From positions 62,001-126,000 of the forward strand of contig CACEDU010000003.1 in assembly GCA_902558435.1 (NCBI GenBank): DNA of 64,000 nucleotides. Reading direction: 5' to 3'. The notes below the pieces were generated by a model, which saw only the letters and a list, made by a program, of their open reading frames with translations, was not told the origin of the DNA and ran no database searches. Below, piece after piece: positions 33,665 through 42,144 of the stretch (position 1 is its first letter; each line of letters starts with the position of its first letter). This DNA comes from an uncultured Pelagibacteraceae bacterium. Its GTDB lineage: Bacteria; Pseudomonadota; Alphaproteobacteria; Pelagibacterales; Pelagibacteraceae. The translations under genes and the position numbers were made by a program.

Positions 33665-34530
33665 GAAAAATATTTATAATTTTTACTGCTTTATTAATAT
33701 CTCTGAATACTGCAGTAGCTAATGAAAAATTTGAGTTTAGATACAATATTCATGAAAATTTACCAAAAAAATGGGTAACTGAATTCAAGAATATAATGGA
33801 TGTTTTACAAGAAGTTCTACCTATTCAAAATAATATGAATGATTATCTCAAAAGTCCAGGAATGGATATCTATGCTTGGAAAAGTACAAAAAATCCTTTT
33901 CCAGAAGTTAAGAATAATATGCAAGGTTCATGTATTTGCGGTGATGGTTCAACTAGATGGATGCAGATAGAAATACCAAGTAAAGAATTAGCAAAAAAAT
34001 ATATACACCGTTATTCTGTAATTGCTCATGAATATTTTCATGTTTATCAAATATCACTTTCAGAAAATAAATTATCAGATAGAGACTCACCAAAATGGTT
34101 AACCGAGGGAGGAGCAAAAGTTTTTGAAGAAATGTACGTGAAACAATATTATGGAAAAGACAGTTTAAAAAATGATCTTCAAAGAAAAGAAATGTGGAGT
34201 AAAAAGGTTTTAAAAGAACCTAGCCTTTACGAAAAACACAAAACATCAAATAAAAGAGGAATGGATGGCAATTATACAGGTTCTGCCTTCATGGTGCTAG
34301 TATTAGTAAATGAACTGAAGAAAAATAATATTTCTGAACAACAAGCTTTTCAATTAGTTTTTAGAGATTTTTGGATTGAGAGAGCAAAGCATAGAAAATG
34401 GGAAAAAGCATTTGAGCAGACTTTTAAAATGAGTGCTGAAGAATTTTATGAAAGATTAAGTAAATATAAAAGAGTCGTAAAAAAAATCTTACCGAGTAAG
34501 AATTTAAAAATTCAAGATATTTTTAGTTAA
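33661..34530 (+). CDS. secreted HExxH zinc-metallopeptidase-like protein
   Basis: A 289-residue protein with a signal peptide (F-I-I-F-T-A-L-L-I-S-L-N-T-A-V-A-N, cleavage near 20). The zinc motif H123-E-Y-F-H127 is followed by W-L-T-E149-G-G-A, the gluzincin arrangement with a downstream glutamate ligand, so an active peptidase is plausible. C91 and C93 precede it. It is coupled by a 4 bp overlap to the secreted protein upstream, which may be a substrate, partner or inhibitor. I do not recognise a named family. Confidence 0.68.
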   Translation: MRKIFIIFTALLISLNTAVANEKFEFRYNIHENLPKKWVTEFKNIMDVLQEVLPIQNNMNDYLKSPGMDIYAWKSTKNPFPEVKNNMQGSCICGDGSTRWMQIEIPSKELAKKYIHRYSVIAHEYFHVYQISLSENKLSDRDSPKWLTEGGAKVFEEMYVKQYYGKDSLKNDLQRKEMWSKKVLKEPSLYEKHKTSNKRGMDGNYTGSAFMVLVLVNELKKNNISEQQAFQLVFRDFWIERAKHRKWEKAFEQTFKMSAEEFYERLSKYKRVVKKILPSKNLKIQDIFS

Positions 34531-34544
34531 TCCTTAACTGATCT

Positions 34545-34745
34545 TCAGAAAAGAAGGTCGTTAACTGAGTAAATAATTAATCCTAAAATAATTAGAAAAA
34601 ATATTATAAAAGCTATTTGCTCACTAATTTTTTTAGTAACTTTGGTTTCACCTTTTTTAAATTTTCTGATTTGAAATATTCCAAACCTCATAACAGCCAA
34701 TCCACCTAAAACAAGTGCTACAGCAATAATAAATCCACTTAGCAT
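34545..34745 (-). CDS. small two-helix membrane protein, unknown
   Basis: I choose ATG 34745, one base past the stop of the flavin-binding gene, instead of the upstream start at 34817 that would overlap that gene by 71 bp. The product (67 residues) has two hydrophobic helices (about 4-20 and 44-62) joined by a basic loop (K-F-K-K-G-E-T-K). It resembles other small inner-membrane proteins but matches no family I know. Confidence 0.55.
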   Translation of the reverse strand: MLSGFIIAVALVLGGLAVMRFGIFQIRKFKKGETKVTKKISEQIAFIIFFLIILGLIIYSVNDLLF

Positions 34746-34746
34746 T

Positions 34747-35352
34747 TTATGGGACAAGCCAGTTTTGTTTATTATTTGAGATATCAAATCTTGCTCTTCT
34801 ATGACCTTTTGCTGCAAGATATAACCATTCTATACTCTCAATATTGCATTGAATTACAGTAAAGTTTTTATAGCCTTCTTCACTTTGTTCCATTGTAAAA
34901 CCAGATTTTTCAATTTCCTCACTTAAACCAGAACTAGGCTCATCAATTTCAGTGCCAGGACCATTATTTACTAAATAGCATTTTCTACTTACATGGGCTG
35001 TTTTTGACCATGATAGTTCTGTAATTTCATTATTATGATTAACAACACAATTCACTTTAACTCTAAGCTGAATCTTTTCTTCTTTGTCATAGAATATTAA
35101 TACTGCACTGCTATTTTTTTTTAATTTTGGAATTTTATCAGATCGTATATCGCTATGAAACTGAAGAAGATTATTTGATTGGTCAGATTTTCTAAGAACT
35201 ACTATCCTTCCATCAAAGTCTGATTGATCTCCACAAACAAAAACTGGAATTCGAAAAGGTGATGATCTATTAGTCACTGCATTATTAAGCATTGACCATA
35301 TTTTTTTCTTTATTTCAGAAAAGTCCTCATAGTATGGGACGTCATTTGACAT
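34747..35352 (-). CDS. pyridoxamine-phosphate-oxidase-like FMN-binding protein
   Basis: Split-barrel flavin-binding protein of 201 residues from the ATG at 35352, which begins M-S-N-D-V-P-Y-Y just past the upstream gene's stop; the longer start at 35382 would overlap that gene. Family blocks include G-R-I-V-V-L-R-K-S, L-Q-F-H-S-D-I-R-S-D-K, and a C-terminal W-L-Y-L-A-A-K-G-H-R-R-A-R-F segment reminiscent of the PNPOx C-terminus. It may bind FMN and act as a Pnp-oxidase-like reductase; it is not clearly PdxH. Confidence 0.75.
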   Translation of the reverse strand: MSNDVPYYEDFSEIKKKIWSMLNNAVTNRSSPFRIPVFVCGDQSDFDGRIVVLRKSDQSNNLLQFHSDIRSDKIPKLKKNSSAVLIFYDKEEKIQLRVKVNCVVNHNNEITELSWSKTAHVSRKCYLVNNGPGTEIDEPSSGLSEEIEKSGFTMEQSEEGYKNFTVIQCNIESIEWLYLAAKGHRRARFDISNNKQNWLVP

Positions 35353-35356
35353 TGGA

Positions 35357-36232
35357 TTACTTCTTTTTCTTGAGTCTAGCAATTAAACTAGAGCTATCCC
35401 AACGGTTACCACCCATTTTTTGAACATCAGCATAATATTCGTCAACTATTTCAGTAATTGGAACAGGTGAACCATTTCTTTTTGCTTCTTCAATTACAAT
35501 TTTCAAATCTTTTCTCATCCAATCAACTGCAAAACCATAATCAAATTTATCCTCAACCATAGTTTTATATCTGTTTTCCATTTGCCAAGATTGTGCTGCT
35601 CCTTTTGATATTGTTTCCATTACTTTATCAATGTCTAAACCAGCATTTATTCCAAAATTAATAGCCTCTGATAAACCTTGAACAACTCCTGCAATACACA
35701 TTTGATTCATCATTTTCGTAAGTTGACCACTTCCTGATGGACCAATTAATTTTACTTTTTTGCTATAACAATCAATTACTGGTTCAGCTTTTTTAAAAGC
35801 TTCTTCATCACCACCGACCATAACTGTTAAAATTCCACCTTCAGCTCCAGATTGACCTCCAGAAATTGGTGCATCTAAAAAAGCAAATCCTTTTTCTTTT
35901 GCTTTACCATAAAGTTCCCTTGATACTTCTGCTGATACAGTTGAATTATCTACGTAGATTGAACCCTCTTTAGCACTATGAAATAATCCGTTTTCACCTA
36001 AAGTAACCTGTTTCAAATCTTCATCGTTACCCACACAAGTAAAAATAAAATCAGCACCTTTTGCAGCTTCTTTTGGTGTTGAAGCCATTTTACCTTTATA
36101 TTCAGTAATCCATTTTTCAGCTTTAGCAGTTGTTCTATTAAAAACAGTTACATTGTGCCCAGCTTTTGATATATAACCAGCCATCGGATAACCCATTACC
36201 CCGAGACCTATGAAAGCAACATTACAAGTCAT
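35357..36232 (-). CDS. beta-hydroxyacid dehydrogenase (3-hydroxyisobutyrate/tartronate-semialdehyde reductase family)
   Basis: NAD(P)-dependent dehydrogenase of 291 residues. N-terminal Rossmann motif G-L-G-V-M-G-Y-P-M-A (9-18), substrate loop D-A-P-I-S-G-G near 120-126, and the catalytic lysine K173 in G-Q-L-T-K-M-M-N-Q. Members oxidise 3-hydroxyisobutyrate or reduce tartronate semialdehyde or succinic semialdehyde; the sequence does not settle which. Divergent from the MFS gene with 11 bp between starts, so control regions must overlap coding sequence. Confidence 0.85.
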   Translation of the reverse strand: MTCNVAFIGLGVMGYPMAGYISKAGHNVTVFNRTTAKAEKWITEYKGKMASTPKEAAKGADFIFTCVGNDEDLKQVTLGENGLFHSAKEGSIYVDNSTVSAEVSRELYGKAKEKGFAFLDAPISGGQSGAEGGILTVMVGGDEEAFKKAEPVIDCYSKKVKLIGPSGSGQLTKMMNQMCIAGVVQGLSEAINFGINAGLDIDKVMETISKGAAQSWQMENRYKTMVEDKFDYGFAVDWMRKDLKIVIEEAKRNGSPVPITEIVDEYYADVQKMGGNRWDSSSLIARLKKKK

Positions 36233-36243
36233 AAATTATTTAT

Positions 36244-37452
36244 ATGTTTAAAAGTTTAAGTTTAAAAGTAATTATTTTTGGTTTTATTTTTACATTTTTT
36301 TCGTGTTTTGGACAGAGTTTTTTTATAGGACTGTTTAATTCCAGTATAAGAGAAACTCTTTCTATAACACATGGACAATTTGGCACGATTTATGCAACAG
36401 CAACTCTATTTAGTAGTTTACTTCTAATATGGATTGGAAAAAAAATTGATGATGTAAACGTACTTAAATTTGCAATTTTTGTTACTATACTTTTATCATT
36501 TTCTTCTTTTTTCTTTTCCAAAACATCATCAGTAGCTTTTCTATTTGTTGCAATTTTTTTAATGAGGTTTTCTGGACAAGGATTAATGTCTCATACAGCC
36601 TCAACTACCATTTCAAGATATTTTACAAAATCTAGAGGCAAAGCATTAAGCATTATTTGGTTTGGTTTATCCTCTGCAGAGTTCATAATGCCTGTATTAA
36701 TCGTTTATCTTTTAACACTAATTGTTTGGCAGGATTTATGGGTAATCTTTTCTTTAATAGTTTTAATTTGCCTAACTTTGGCATCTTATATTTTAGTTAA
36801 AGATGTCAAATTAGATACTAGAGAAGGTAGTCAAAACAAAAATTTGAAAGAAGAAAATATTAAAAACTGGAAAAGAATAGAGGTTCTTGGAGATTATAGA
36901 TTTTACATTGTCTCATTAAACATGTTGGCAATGCCCTGGATAGCTACAGGAGTATTTGTGTATCAATCATTCGTCACTAATTCAAAAGGGTGGAGTGACT
37001 ATACAATTGCTCAATCTTTTATGTCTTACTCAGTTTTTTCTGTAATTACTTTAATTGTTGCTGGTTATTTAATTGATAAGTTTACAAGTAGAAAATTACT
37101 AATCTATATGAATATTCCATTACTCTTAGGAACTTTAGTCATCATATATTTTGATGCTCCGCAAACTGCTTTTTTATTTCTTGGATTGGTAGGAATATCA
37201 AATGGTCTTGCTAACTTATTAGGATCATCTACATGGGCAGAAATTTATGGGGTAAAATATATTGGATCAATAAAAGCTTTGACTACTGCTTTAATGGTAT
37301 TTGCAACTGCTTTTGGTACAGCATTATTTGGCTTTTTTATAGATGCTGGATTTTCAATTGAAAAAATCGCATTTATTGCAGCAATTGCTATTGCATGCTC
37401 TATAGCGCTACTTTTCACCATACGAAAAAAATTAAATCCAGTTTATCTCTAA
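36244..37452 (+). CDS. major facilitator superfamily transporter
   Basis: A 402-residue, 12-helix carrier. Loop 2-3 shows W-I-G-K-K-I-D-D, related to the MFS G-x-x-x-D motif, and the sixth/seventh helices are split by a charged cytoplasmic loop (D-T-R-E-G-S-Q-N-K-N-L-K-E-E) near 190-210. The second half repeats the fold (L-I-D-K-F-T-S-R-K). Substrate not readable. It is the last gene before rpoZ, with a 42 bp gap. Confidence 0.82.
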   Translation: MFKSLSLKVIIFGFIFTFFSCFGQSFFIGLFNSSIRETLSITHGQFGTIYATATLFSSLLLIWIGKKIDDVNVLKFAIFVTILLSFSSFFFSKTSSVAFLFVAIFLMRFSGQGLMSHTASTTISRYFTKSRGKALSIIWFGLSSAEFIMPVLIVYLLTLIVWQDLWVIFSLIVLICLTLASYILVKDVKLDTREGSQNKNLKEENIKNWKRIEVLGDYRFYIVSLNMLAMPWIATGVFVYQSFVTNSKGWSDYTIAQSFMSYSVFSVITLIVAGYLIDKFTSRKLLIYMNIPLLLGTLVIIYFDAPQTAFLFLGLVGISNGLANLLGSSTWAEIYGVKYIGSIKALTTALMVFATAFGTALFGFFIDAGFSIEKIAFIAAIAIACSIALLFTIRKKLNPVYL

Positions 37453-37494
37453 TACTGCTTGATTTTTTTATGATCGAGGTGTATCTAACCGACC

Positions 37495-38010
37495 ATGGCA
37501 AGAGTTACAGTAGAAGATTGTATAGATAAAGTTGATAGTCCATATGAATTGGTATTGGTAGCAAAAGAGCGTGCAACTCAATTAAACTCAGGATTAGAAC
37601 CAACCTTAGACAGAGATAATGATAAGAATACAGTTATTGCACTAAGAGAAATAGCTGAAGAGAAAATAAAACCATCAGATTTAACCGAAGCAGCCATTTA
37701 CAAGCTTAGAAAAAATGTTGAACAAGTTGATGACACCACAGAGGATGAGGATGACATCGGCGATGATTTTGAAAATCTTTATAAAGGCGAAATTTCTAAA
37801 AGTGGCGTTCCAATACTTCCTTCTAAAAGAGCTAGAAAAATTCCAGAAAAAATCCAAGTTTCAAAAGACGATTTGGCTGAGTTACAAAATACAGCTGAAC
37901 AACCGTCATCAGACCCTGTAGAGGAGATACAAGATGAAGCTGATGTTTCATTAGACGAAATGAAAGATCAAGAAGAAACTGTATCAAGTGAAACAGAAAA
38001 CCAAGAATAG
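37495..38010 (+). CDS. rpoZ: RNA polymerase omega subunit with long acidic tail
   Basis: Assembly subunit of RNA polymerase. The first 65 or so residues match omega: [13 protein letters not shown], the [12 protein letters not shown] block, and [15 protein letters not shown]. The full length of 171 is well above the roughly 90 of E. coli. From about 85 onward the chain is acidic, Glu/Asp/Ser-rich and probably disordered, apart from a basic patch (K-R-A-R-K-I-P-E-K). Alphaproteobacterial omegas are often longer, but this tail is notable. Convergent with the CoA-transferase gene. Confidence 0.9.
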   Translation: MARVTVEDCIDKVDSPYELVLVAKERATQLNSGLEPTLDRDNDKNTVIALREIAEEKIKPSDLTEAAIYKLRKNVEQVDDTTEDEDDIGDDFENLYKGEISKSGVPILPSKRARKIPEKIQVSKDDLAELQNTAEQPSSDPVEEIQDEADVSLDEMKDQEETVSSETENQE

Positions 38011-38011
38011 A

Positions 38012-39154
38012 TTAACTAAATTCCTTTATTATTTTTTCTCTATGTTCATCTAAATCAGGAATATTACCCCTAGTGCTTTCATCTTTATAGGTAGACATTT
38101 TAATTGGATTTCCTGCAGATTTAAATTCACCAATAATTTTATGGTATGATTTAACAATCATATTTCTTTCTTGAATTTGAGGATTTTCTACAGCTTGTTT
38201 TATATTAAAAATTGGCCCACATGGAATTTTCAATTCTTCCATTTCTTTAACCCATTTATCTGTAGATTTGGAGCTCAATTGTTTTTCAAAAATTTCTTTT
38301 AAATGATCCATGTTTTCACATCTTAATGAATTAGAATTAAATCTTTCATCATTTGCAGTTTCAGGAATTTTTAGTACGTCACAAAGTTTTGTAAAAAGTT
38401 TATCATTTCCCGCAGCAATAATTATATAACTATCTTTCGTTTTAAAAGCTTCAAAGGGAGCAATAGATGGATGTCTTGAACCCATTGGTCCTGGAATCTC
38501 ATTTTTGGAAAGATATCTTGCAATTGCATTTTCTAAAATTGCTATTTGGCAATCTAACATTGAGACGTCTATAAAAGTTCCTTTTCCAGTTTTTTGTCTA
38601 TCGTATAAAGCTGCATTAATTCCAATTGCTGTAAACAGACCTGCTGTTATATCACCAATAGAGGTTCCAACTCTTGTTGGTTCAGAATTAGGATGACCAG
38701 TTACACTCATTAAGCCTCCCATACCTTGAACCACCATGTCATATGCAGGCAATTCTTTTAAAGGTCCAGTTTGACCAAACCCTGATGCCGATGCATAAAT
38801 TAATTTGGGATATTTTTTACTTACATCTTTCCAGCCAAAACCCCACTTTTCTAATGTGCCAGGTTTAAAGTTTTCTACTAAAATATCTGCCTTAGATAAA
38901 ATTTTGTCAAAAATTTTTTTATCTTCATTATTCTTTAAATTTAAAGCGATACTTTCTTTTCCTCTATTTAATGACATAAAGTATGCAGAATAATCTTTAA
39001 CAAAAGGTCCAAATTTTCGAGAGTCATCACCTGATTTAGGTGCTTCAATTTTTATAACTCTCGCACCTAAATCTGAGAGTATCATAGTGCAATAGGGTCC
39101 TACTAAAACCCTTGTTAAATCAACAACTAATAAATTTTTTAGTGGTCCATCCAT
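38012..39154 (-). CDS. class III (CaiB/BaiF) CoA-transferase
   Basis: A 380-residue CoA-transferase of the formyl-CoA/carnitine-CoA transferase type, which exchanges CoA between two carboxylic acids. N-terminal V-V-D-L-T-R-V-L-V-G-P-Y-x-T-M, K-I-E-A-P near 35-39, and the P-A-Y-D139-M-V-V-Q-G-M-G-G block that carries the catalytic aspartate. It reads divergently from the dctP of a TRAP operon that leads into malonyl-CoA decarboxylase. That context suggests a dicarboxylate (such as malonate) as acceptor; this is inference. Confidence 0.87.
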   Translation of the reverse strand: MDGPLKNLLVVDLTRVLVGPYCTMILSDLGARVIKIEAPKSGDDSRKFGPFVKDYSAYFMSLNRGKESIALNLKNNEDKKIFDKILSKADILVENFKPGTLEKWGFGWKDVSKKYPKLIYASASGFGQTGPLKELPAYDMVVQGMGGLMSVTGHPNSEPTRVGTSIGDITAGLFTAIGINAALYDRQKTGKGTFIDVSMLDCQIAILENAIARYLSKNEIPGPMGSRHPSIAPFEAFKTKDSYIIIAAGNDKLFTKLCDVLKIPETANDERFNSNSLRCENMDHLKEIFEKQLSSKSTDKWVKEMEELKIPCGPIFNIKQAVENPQIQERNMIVKSYHKIIGEFKSAGNPIKMSTYKDESTRGNIPDLDEHREKIIKEFS

Positions 39155-39180
39155 AATATAATATACGACATTTCCTTATA

Positions 39181-39209
39181 TTGACTCTTATTAATAAGTT
39201 CAATTTAAT
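39181..39209 (+). promoter_or_regulatory. candidate dctP promoter with palindromic operator in the spacer
   Basis: TTGACT (39181-39186) and TTTAAT (39204-39209) with a 17 bp spacer form a plausible promoter upstream of dctP. The spacer contains the perfect 12-bp palindrome CTTATTAATAAG (39187-39198), well placed for a repressor. The divergent CoA-transferase starts only 27 bp away, so one regulator could act on both. Confidence 0.4.
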
Positions 39210-39242
39210 ATCATTATTAAATTAATTTAAAGAGGGGAAAAC

Positions 39243-40253
39243 ATGTTAAAAAAAATAAGTTTTTATTTCACAACATTATTTTTAGCTTTCTCATTAATTG
39301 GATCAGCATACGCTGTGACACTAAAAGCAAGTCACCAATGGCCTGGAACTCCTAGAGCTGATGGTTCTTATGATCCAAGACATGAAATGGTTCAAATAAT
39401 TGCAGATGAAGTTAAAAAAGCAGGAGTAGATTTAGATATTAGAATTTATCCAGCTAAATCATTATATAAACCTAAAGAGCAGTGGAAACCAATGACAACT
39501 GGTCAGTTGGATATTTCAGCATTTCCATTAGCCTATGCATCAAAATTCCATCCAGAATTTGATGCAACATTGATGCCAGGAACAGTTAAAAATCATGACC
39601 ATGCACTAAGATTTAACAAAGGTCCAATGATGACTGAAATTAAGAGAATTATAAATGATGCTGGTGTTGTTGTTCTATCTGATGCTTGGCTTGGTGGCGG
39701 TTTTGCATCTAAGTCAAAATGTATTAAAAATCCATCAGATGCTAAAGGACAAGTAATGAGAGCAGCTGGTAAAGCTTTTAACCAAATGTTAGAGGCAGCA
39801 GGCGCTGGTATTCAAAGTATGCCTTCATCAGAAATTTATACTGGATTACAAACTGGAGTATTAACAGGTGCAAATACTAGTTCAGGAAGTTTTGTTAGTT
39901 ACAAAATATATGAGCAAGTAACATGCGCTACACCTCCAGGAAAATTCGGATTGTGGTTTATGTATGAGCCAATTTTGATGTCAAAAATGAGCTTTGATAA
40001 ATTAAATTCAAAACAACAAGATGCTTTAATGAAAGCTGGTAAAGTTGCTGAAAAATATATGACTGCACAAGTTGAAAATTTAGATAAAAAATTTGAGGAC
40101 GCTTATAAAGCAGCAGGAGTAAAATTAGTATATATGGATGCAAACGACCATGCGGCTTGGGTTGAGATTGCTAAACAATCTTCACACAAAGCATTTGCTG
40201 AAAAAGTTCCAGGTGGCGATAAGCTAATGGAAATGGCTTTAGCAGTTAAATAA
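39243..40253 (+). CDS. dctP: TRAP transporter periplasmic substrate-binding protein
   Basis: A 336-residue DctP-family receptor with a signal peptide (L-F-L-A-F-S-L-I-G-S-A-Y-A, cleavage near 24). The body shows A-S-H-Q-W-P-G-T-P-R, I-Y-P-A-K-S-L-Y-K-P, and V-M-R-A-A-G-K near 173-179 with the ligand-binding arginine position. A GAGGGGAAAAC ribosome site precedes the ATG. It differs from the dctP at 8.1-9.1 kb in length and motifs, so the two should not share a ligand. First gene of dctPQM-mcd; strong hairpin follows it. Confidence 0.9.
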   Translation: MLKKISFYFTTLFLAFSLIGSAYAVTLKASHQWPGTPRADGSYDPRHEMVQIIADEVKKAGVDLDIRIYPAKSLYKPKEQWKPMTTGQLDISAFPLAYASKFHPEFDATLMPGTVKNHDHALRFNKGPMMTEIKRIINDAGVVVLSDAWLGGGFASKSKCIKNPSDAKGQVMRAAGKAFNQMLEAAGAGIQSMPSSEIYTGLQTGVLTGANTSSGSFVSYKIYEQVTCATPPGKFGLWFMYEPILMSKMSFDKLNSKQQDALMKAGKVAEKYMTAQVENLDKKFEDAYKAAGVKLVYMDANDHAAWVEIAKQSSHKAFAEKVPGGDKLMEMALAVK

Positions 40254-40267
40254 AAAGATATATAAAG

Positions 40268-40303
40268 AACCCCTATTTAAAATATTAAATAGGGGTTTTT
40301 TTT
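40268..40303 (+). terminator. intrinsic terminator/attenuator between dctP and dctQ
   Basis: A 13-bp perfect stem (AACCCCTATTTAA with TTAAATAGGGGTT) and 4-nt loop are followed by an eight-T run (40296-40303) that ends exactly at the dctQ ATG. This is the best terminator in the window. The AGGGG of the 3' arm is also the only Shine-Dalgarno-like sequence for dctQ, so folding would both stop transcripts and hide the ribosome site. Confidence 0.8.
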
Positions 40304-40798
40304 ATGAAACAAAAATATTTAAAATTCTGTAATTACAGTTCACAAGCATGTGGTGCTTTTGCTGTTTTAGCTCTGCTCCTGTCAATCTTGGTTATTGTCG
40401 AGTTAGTTTTTGAAAGATATTTCTTTCAAAGGGCAATTACATGGCAAACAGAGCTAGTGACAATGCTTTTAGTTGCTTCAACTTTTATTGGAAGTGCTTA
40501 TGTTTTAAGCGAAAAAGCTCATGTGAGTATGGAGTGGATTTATGATTTTTTATCAAAGAAAAATATTCTTAGACTCAAAATTTTTACATCTCTAATTAGT
40601 TTATTATTTTTTTTAATTTTATTTTATTTTGGATATTTAATGGTAGAGGAAGCGTTTACAAAAAACTATTCAACAGGAACTGTTTGGGATCCTCCTTTAT
40701 GGATACCTTATTCATCAATGATGATTGGGGCAGCCTTAATGATCCTTCAATATATTGCTGAAATAATTAAACTTATCGACGAGGAAGGTAGTTACTAA
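40304..40798 (+). CDS. dctQ: TRAP transporter small permease subunit
   Basis: A 164-residue DctQ with four hydrophobic segments and the W-Q-T-E-L-V-T-M-L-L-V block and H-V-S-M-E-W-I-Y-D loop usual in the family. Its ATG follows the terminator T-run with no spacer. It overlaps dctM by 1 bp. Confidence 0.88.
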   Translation: MKQKYLKFCNYSSQACGAFAVLALLLSILVIVELVFERYFFQRAITWQTELVTMLLVASTFIGSAYVLSEKAHVSMEWIYDFLSKKNILRLKIFTSLISLLFFLILFYFGYLMVEEAFTKNYSTGTVWDPPLWIPYSSMMIGAALMILQYIAEIIKLIDEEGSY

Positions 40799-42129
40799 TG
40801 GATCCGTTAATAATAGCAATAATCGTTGCGGTTTTCACTTTAGTGGTTTTATTTTCTGGAATACCAATTGCATTTGGTTTGAGCTTTGTCTCTATAACAT
40901 TGTTAGTTGCATTTGAAGGTTTTCAAATGTTAGATGTTTTTGCAGAAACATTTTATGCAGGACTAAACTCATTTGTTTTGCTTTCAATTCCAATGTTTAT
41001 TTTAATGGGAATGGCAGTTGCCAATTCACCAGCAGGAAAAGATTTATATACAGGGTTAGATAGATGGCTTTGGAGAGTACCAGGTGGATTAGTAATTTCT
41101 AACATAGGTGCTTGCTCAATATTTGCTGCCTTAAGTGGATCAAGTCCTGCTACATGTGCAGCAATTGGAACTATGGGAATACCTGAGATGAGAAAAAGAG
41201 GATATTCTGATCAAATTGCAACAGGAACAATAGCAGCTGGTGGTACACTTGGAGTTTTAATTCCTCCAAGCATTGTTTTAATTGTTTATGGAATTGCTAC
41301 AGGAACATCAATTGGAAGATTATTCTTAAGTGGTTTGATACCTGGATTTATGTTAGCAGGTATGTTTGCTATATGGGCTCTTATACATAGTTATTTTATT
41401 GATAAAGCTTCAGCAAAAGCCTTAAAGAACAGAACACCTCCGACTTTTAAAGAAAAAATTGAGGTGTTGCCAAGAATTTTACCTTTCTTAGCAATTATAG
41501 CTGGTGTCCTTTATGTTTTATATGGTGGTGTTGCAACGCCATCAGAGGCTTCAGGTGTTGGAGCCTTTTTAGTTTTCGTATTAATCGCTGTAGTTTACAA
41601 AATTTATCAACCAAAAAAAATCTGGAACATTGTTAAAGTATCTATGAAAGAAAGTGTGATGATAATGTTTATCATTGCTGCATCTTATCTATTCGCATTC
41701 ACTCTTTCGCAACTTTATGTAACTCAATCATTAGCACAGAGTATGGTAGAATTAAGTTCAAATAAATGGGTTGTATTTATTTTAATTAATATTTTTCTTT
41801 TAATTGCAGGTTTCTTTTTACCACCAGTAGCAGTTATTGTTATGACTTCAGCGATATTACTGCCAGTTATAACTACTCTTGGATTTGACCCTTATTGGTT
41901 TGCAATTGTATTTACGATAAATATGGAAATTGGTCTTATTACCCCACCTGTTGGGTTAAACCTCTATATAATTAAAGGCATTACACCAGATGTTAGTCTG
42001 TCAGAAATATTAAAAGGATCTATACCTTTTATGATAATTATGGCTTTAGCTATATTAATTTTGTGTATTTTTCCTGAAATTGTTACTTGGCTTCCTGATA
42101 AAATAATGGGCAAAAGTTTAGGTTTTTAA
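40798..42129 (+). CDS. dctM: TRAP transporter large permease subunit
   Basis: A 443-residue DctM permease with about 12 helices. Signatures: S-I-P-M-F-I-L-M-G-M near 64-73, the A-L-S-G-S-S-P-A-T-C-A-A-I-G loop, L-I-P-P-S-I-V-L-I-V-Y-G, Y-G-G-V-A-T-P-S-E-A-S-G-V-G-A, and late I-G-L-I-T-P-P-V-G-L-N. It is followed after 15 bp by malonyl-CoA decarboxylase on the same strand. Confidence 0.93.
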   Translation: MDPLIIAIIVAVFTLVVLFSGIPIAFGLSFVSITLLVAFEGFQMLDVFAETFYAGLNSFVLLSIPMFILMGMAVANSPAGKDLYTGLDRWLWRVPGGLVISNIGACSIFAALSGSSPATCAAIGTMGIPEMRKRGYSDQIATGTIAAGGTLGVLIPPSIVLIVYGIATGTSIGRLFLSGLIPGFMLAGMFAIWALIHSYFIDKASAKALKNRTPPTFKEKIEVLPRILPFLAIIAGVLYVLYGGVATPSEASGVGAFLVFVLIAVVYKIYQPKKIWNIVKVSMKESVMIMFIIAASYLFAFTLSQLYVTQSLAQSMVELSSNKWVVFILINIFLLIAGFFLPPVAVIVMTSAILLPVITTLGFDPYWFAIVFTINMEIGLITPPVGLNLYIIKGITPDVSLSEILKGSIPFMIIMALAILILCIFPEIVTWLPDKIMGKSLGF

Positions 42130-42144
42130 TATATAAAAAAAACA

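Noticed and set aside
34540..34559. Seven-bp hairpin between the metallopeptidase gene and the convergent small gene
   Set aside because: Contains a G-T pair and has no T-run on either strand; too weak to call a terminator.
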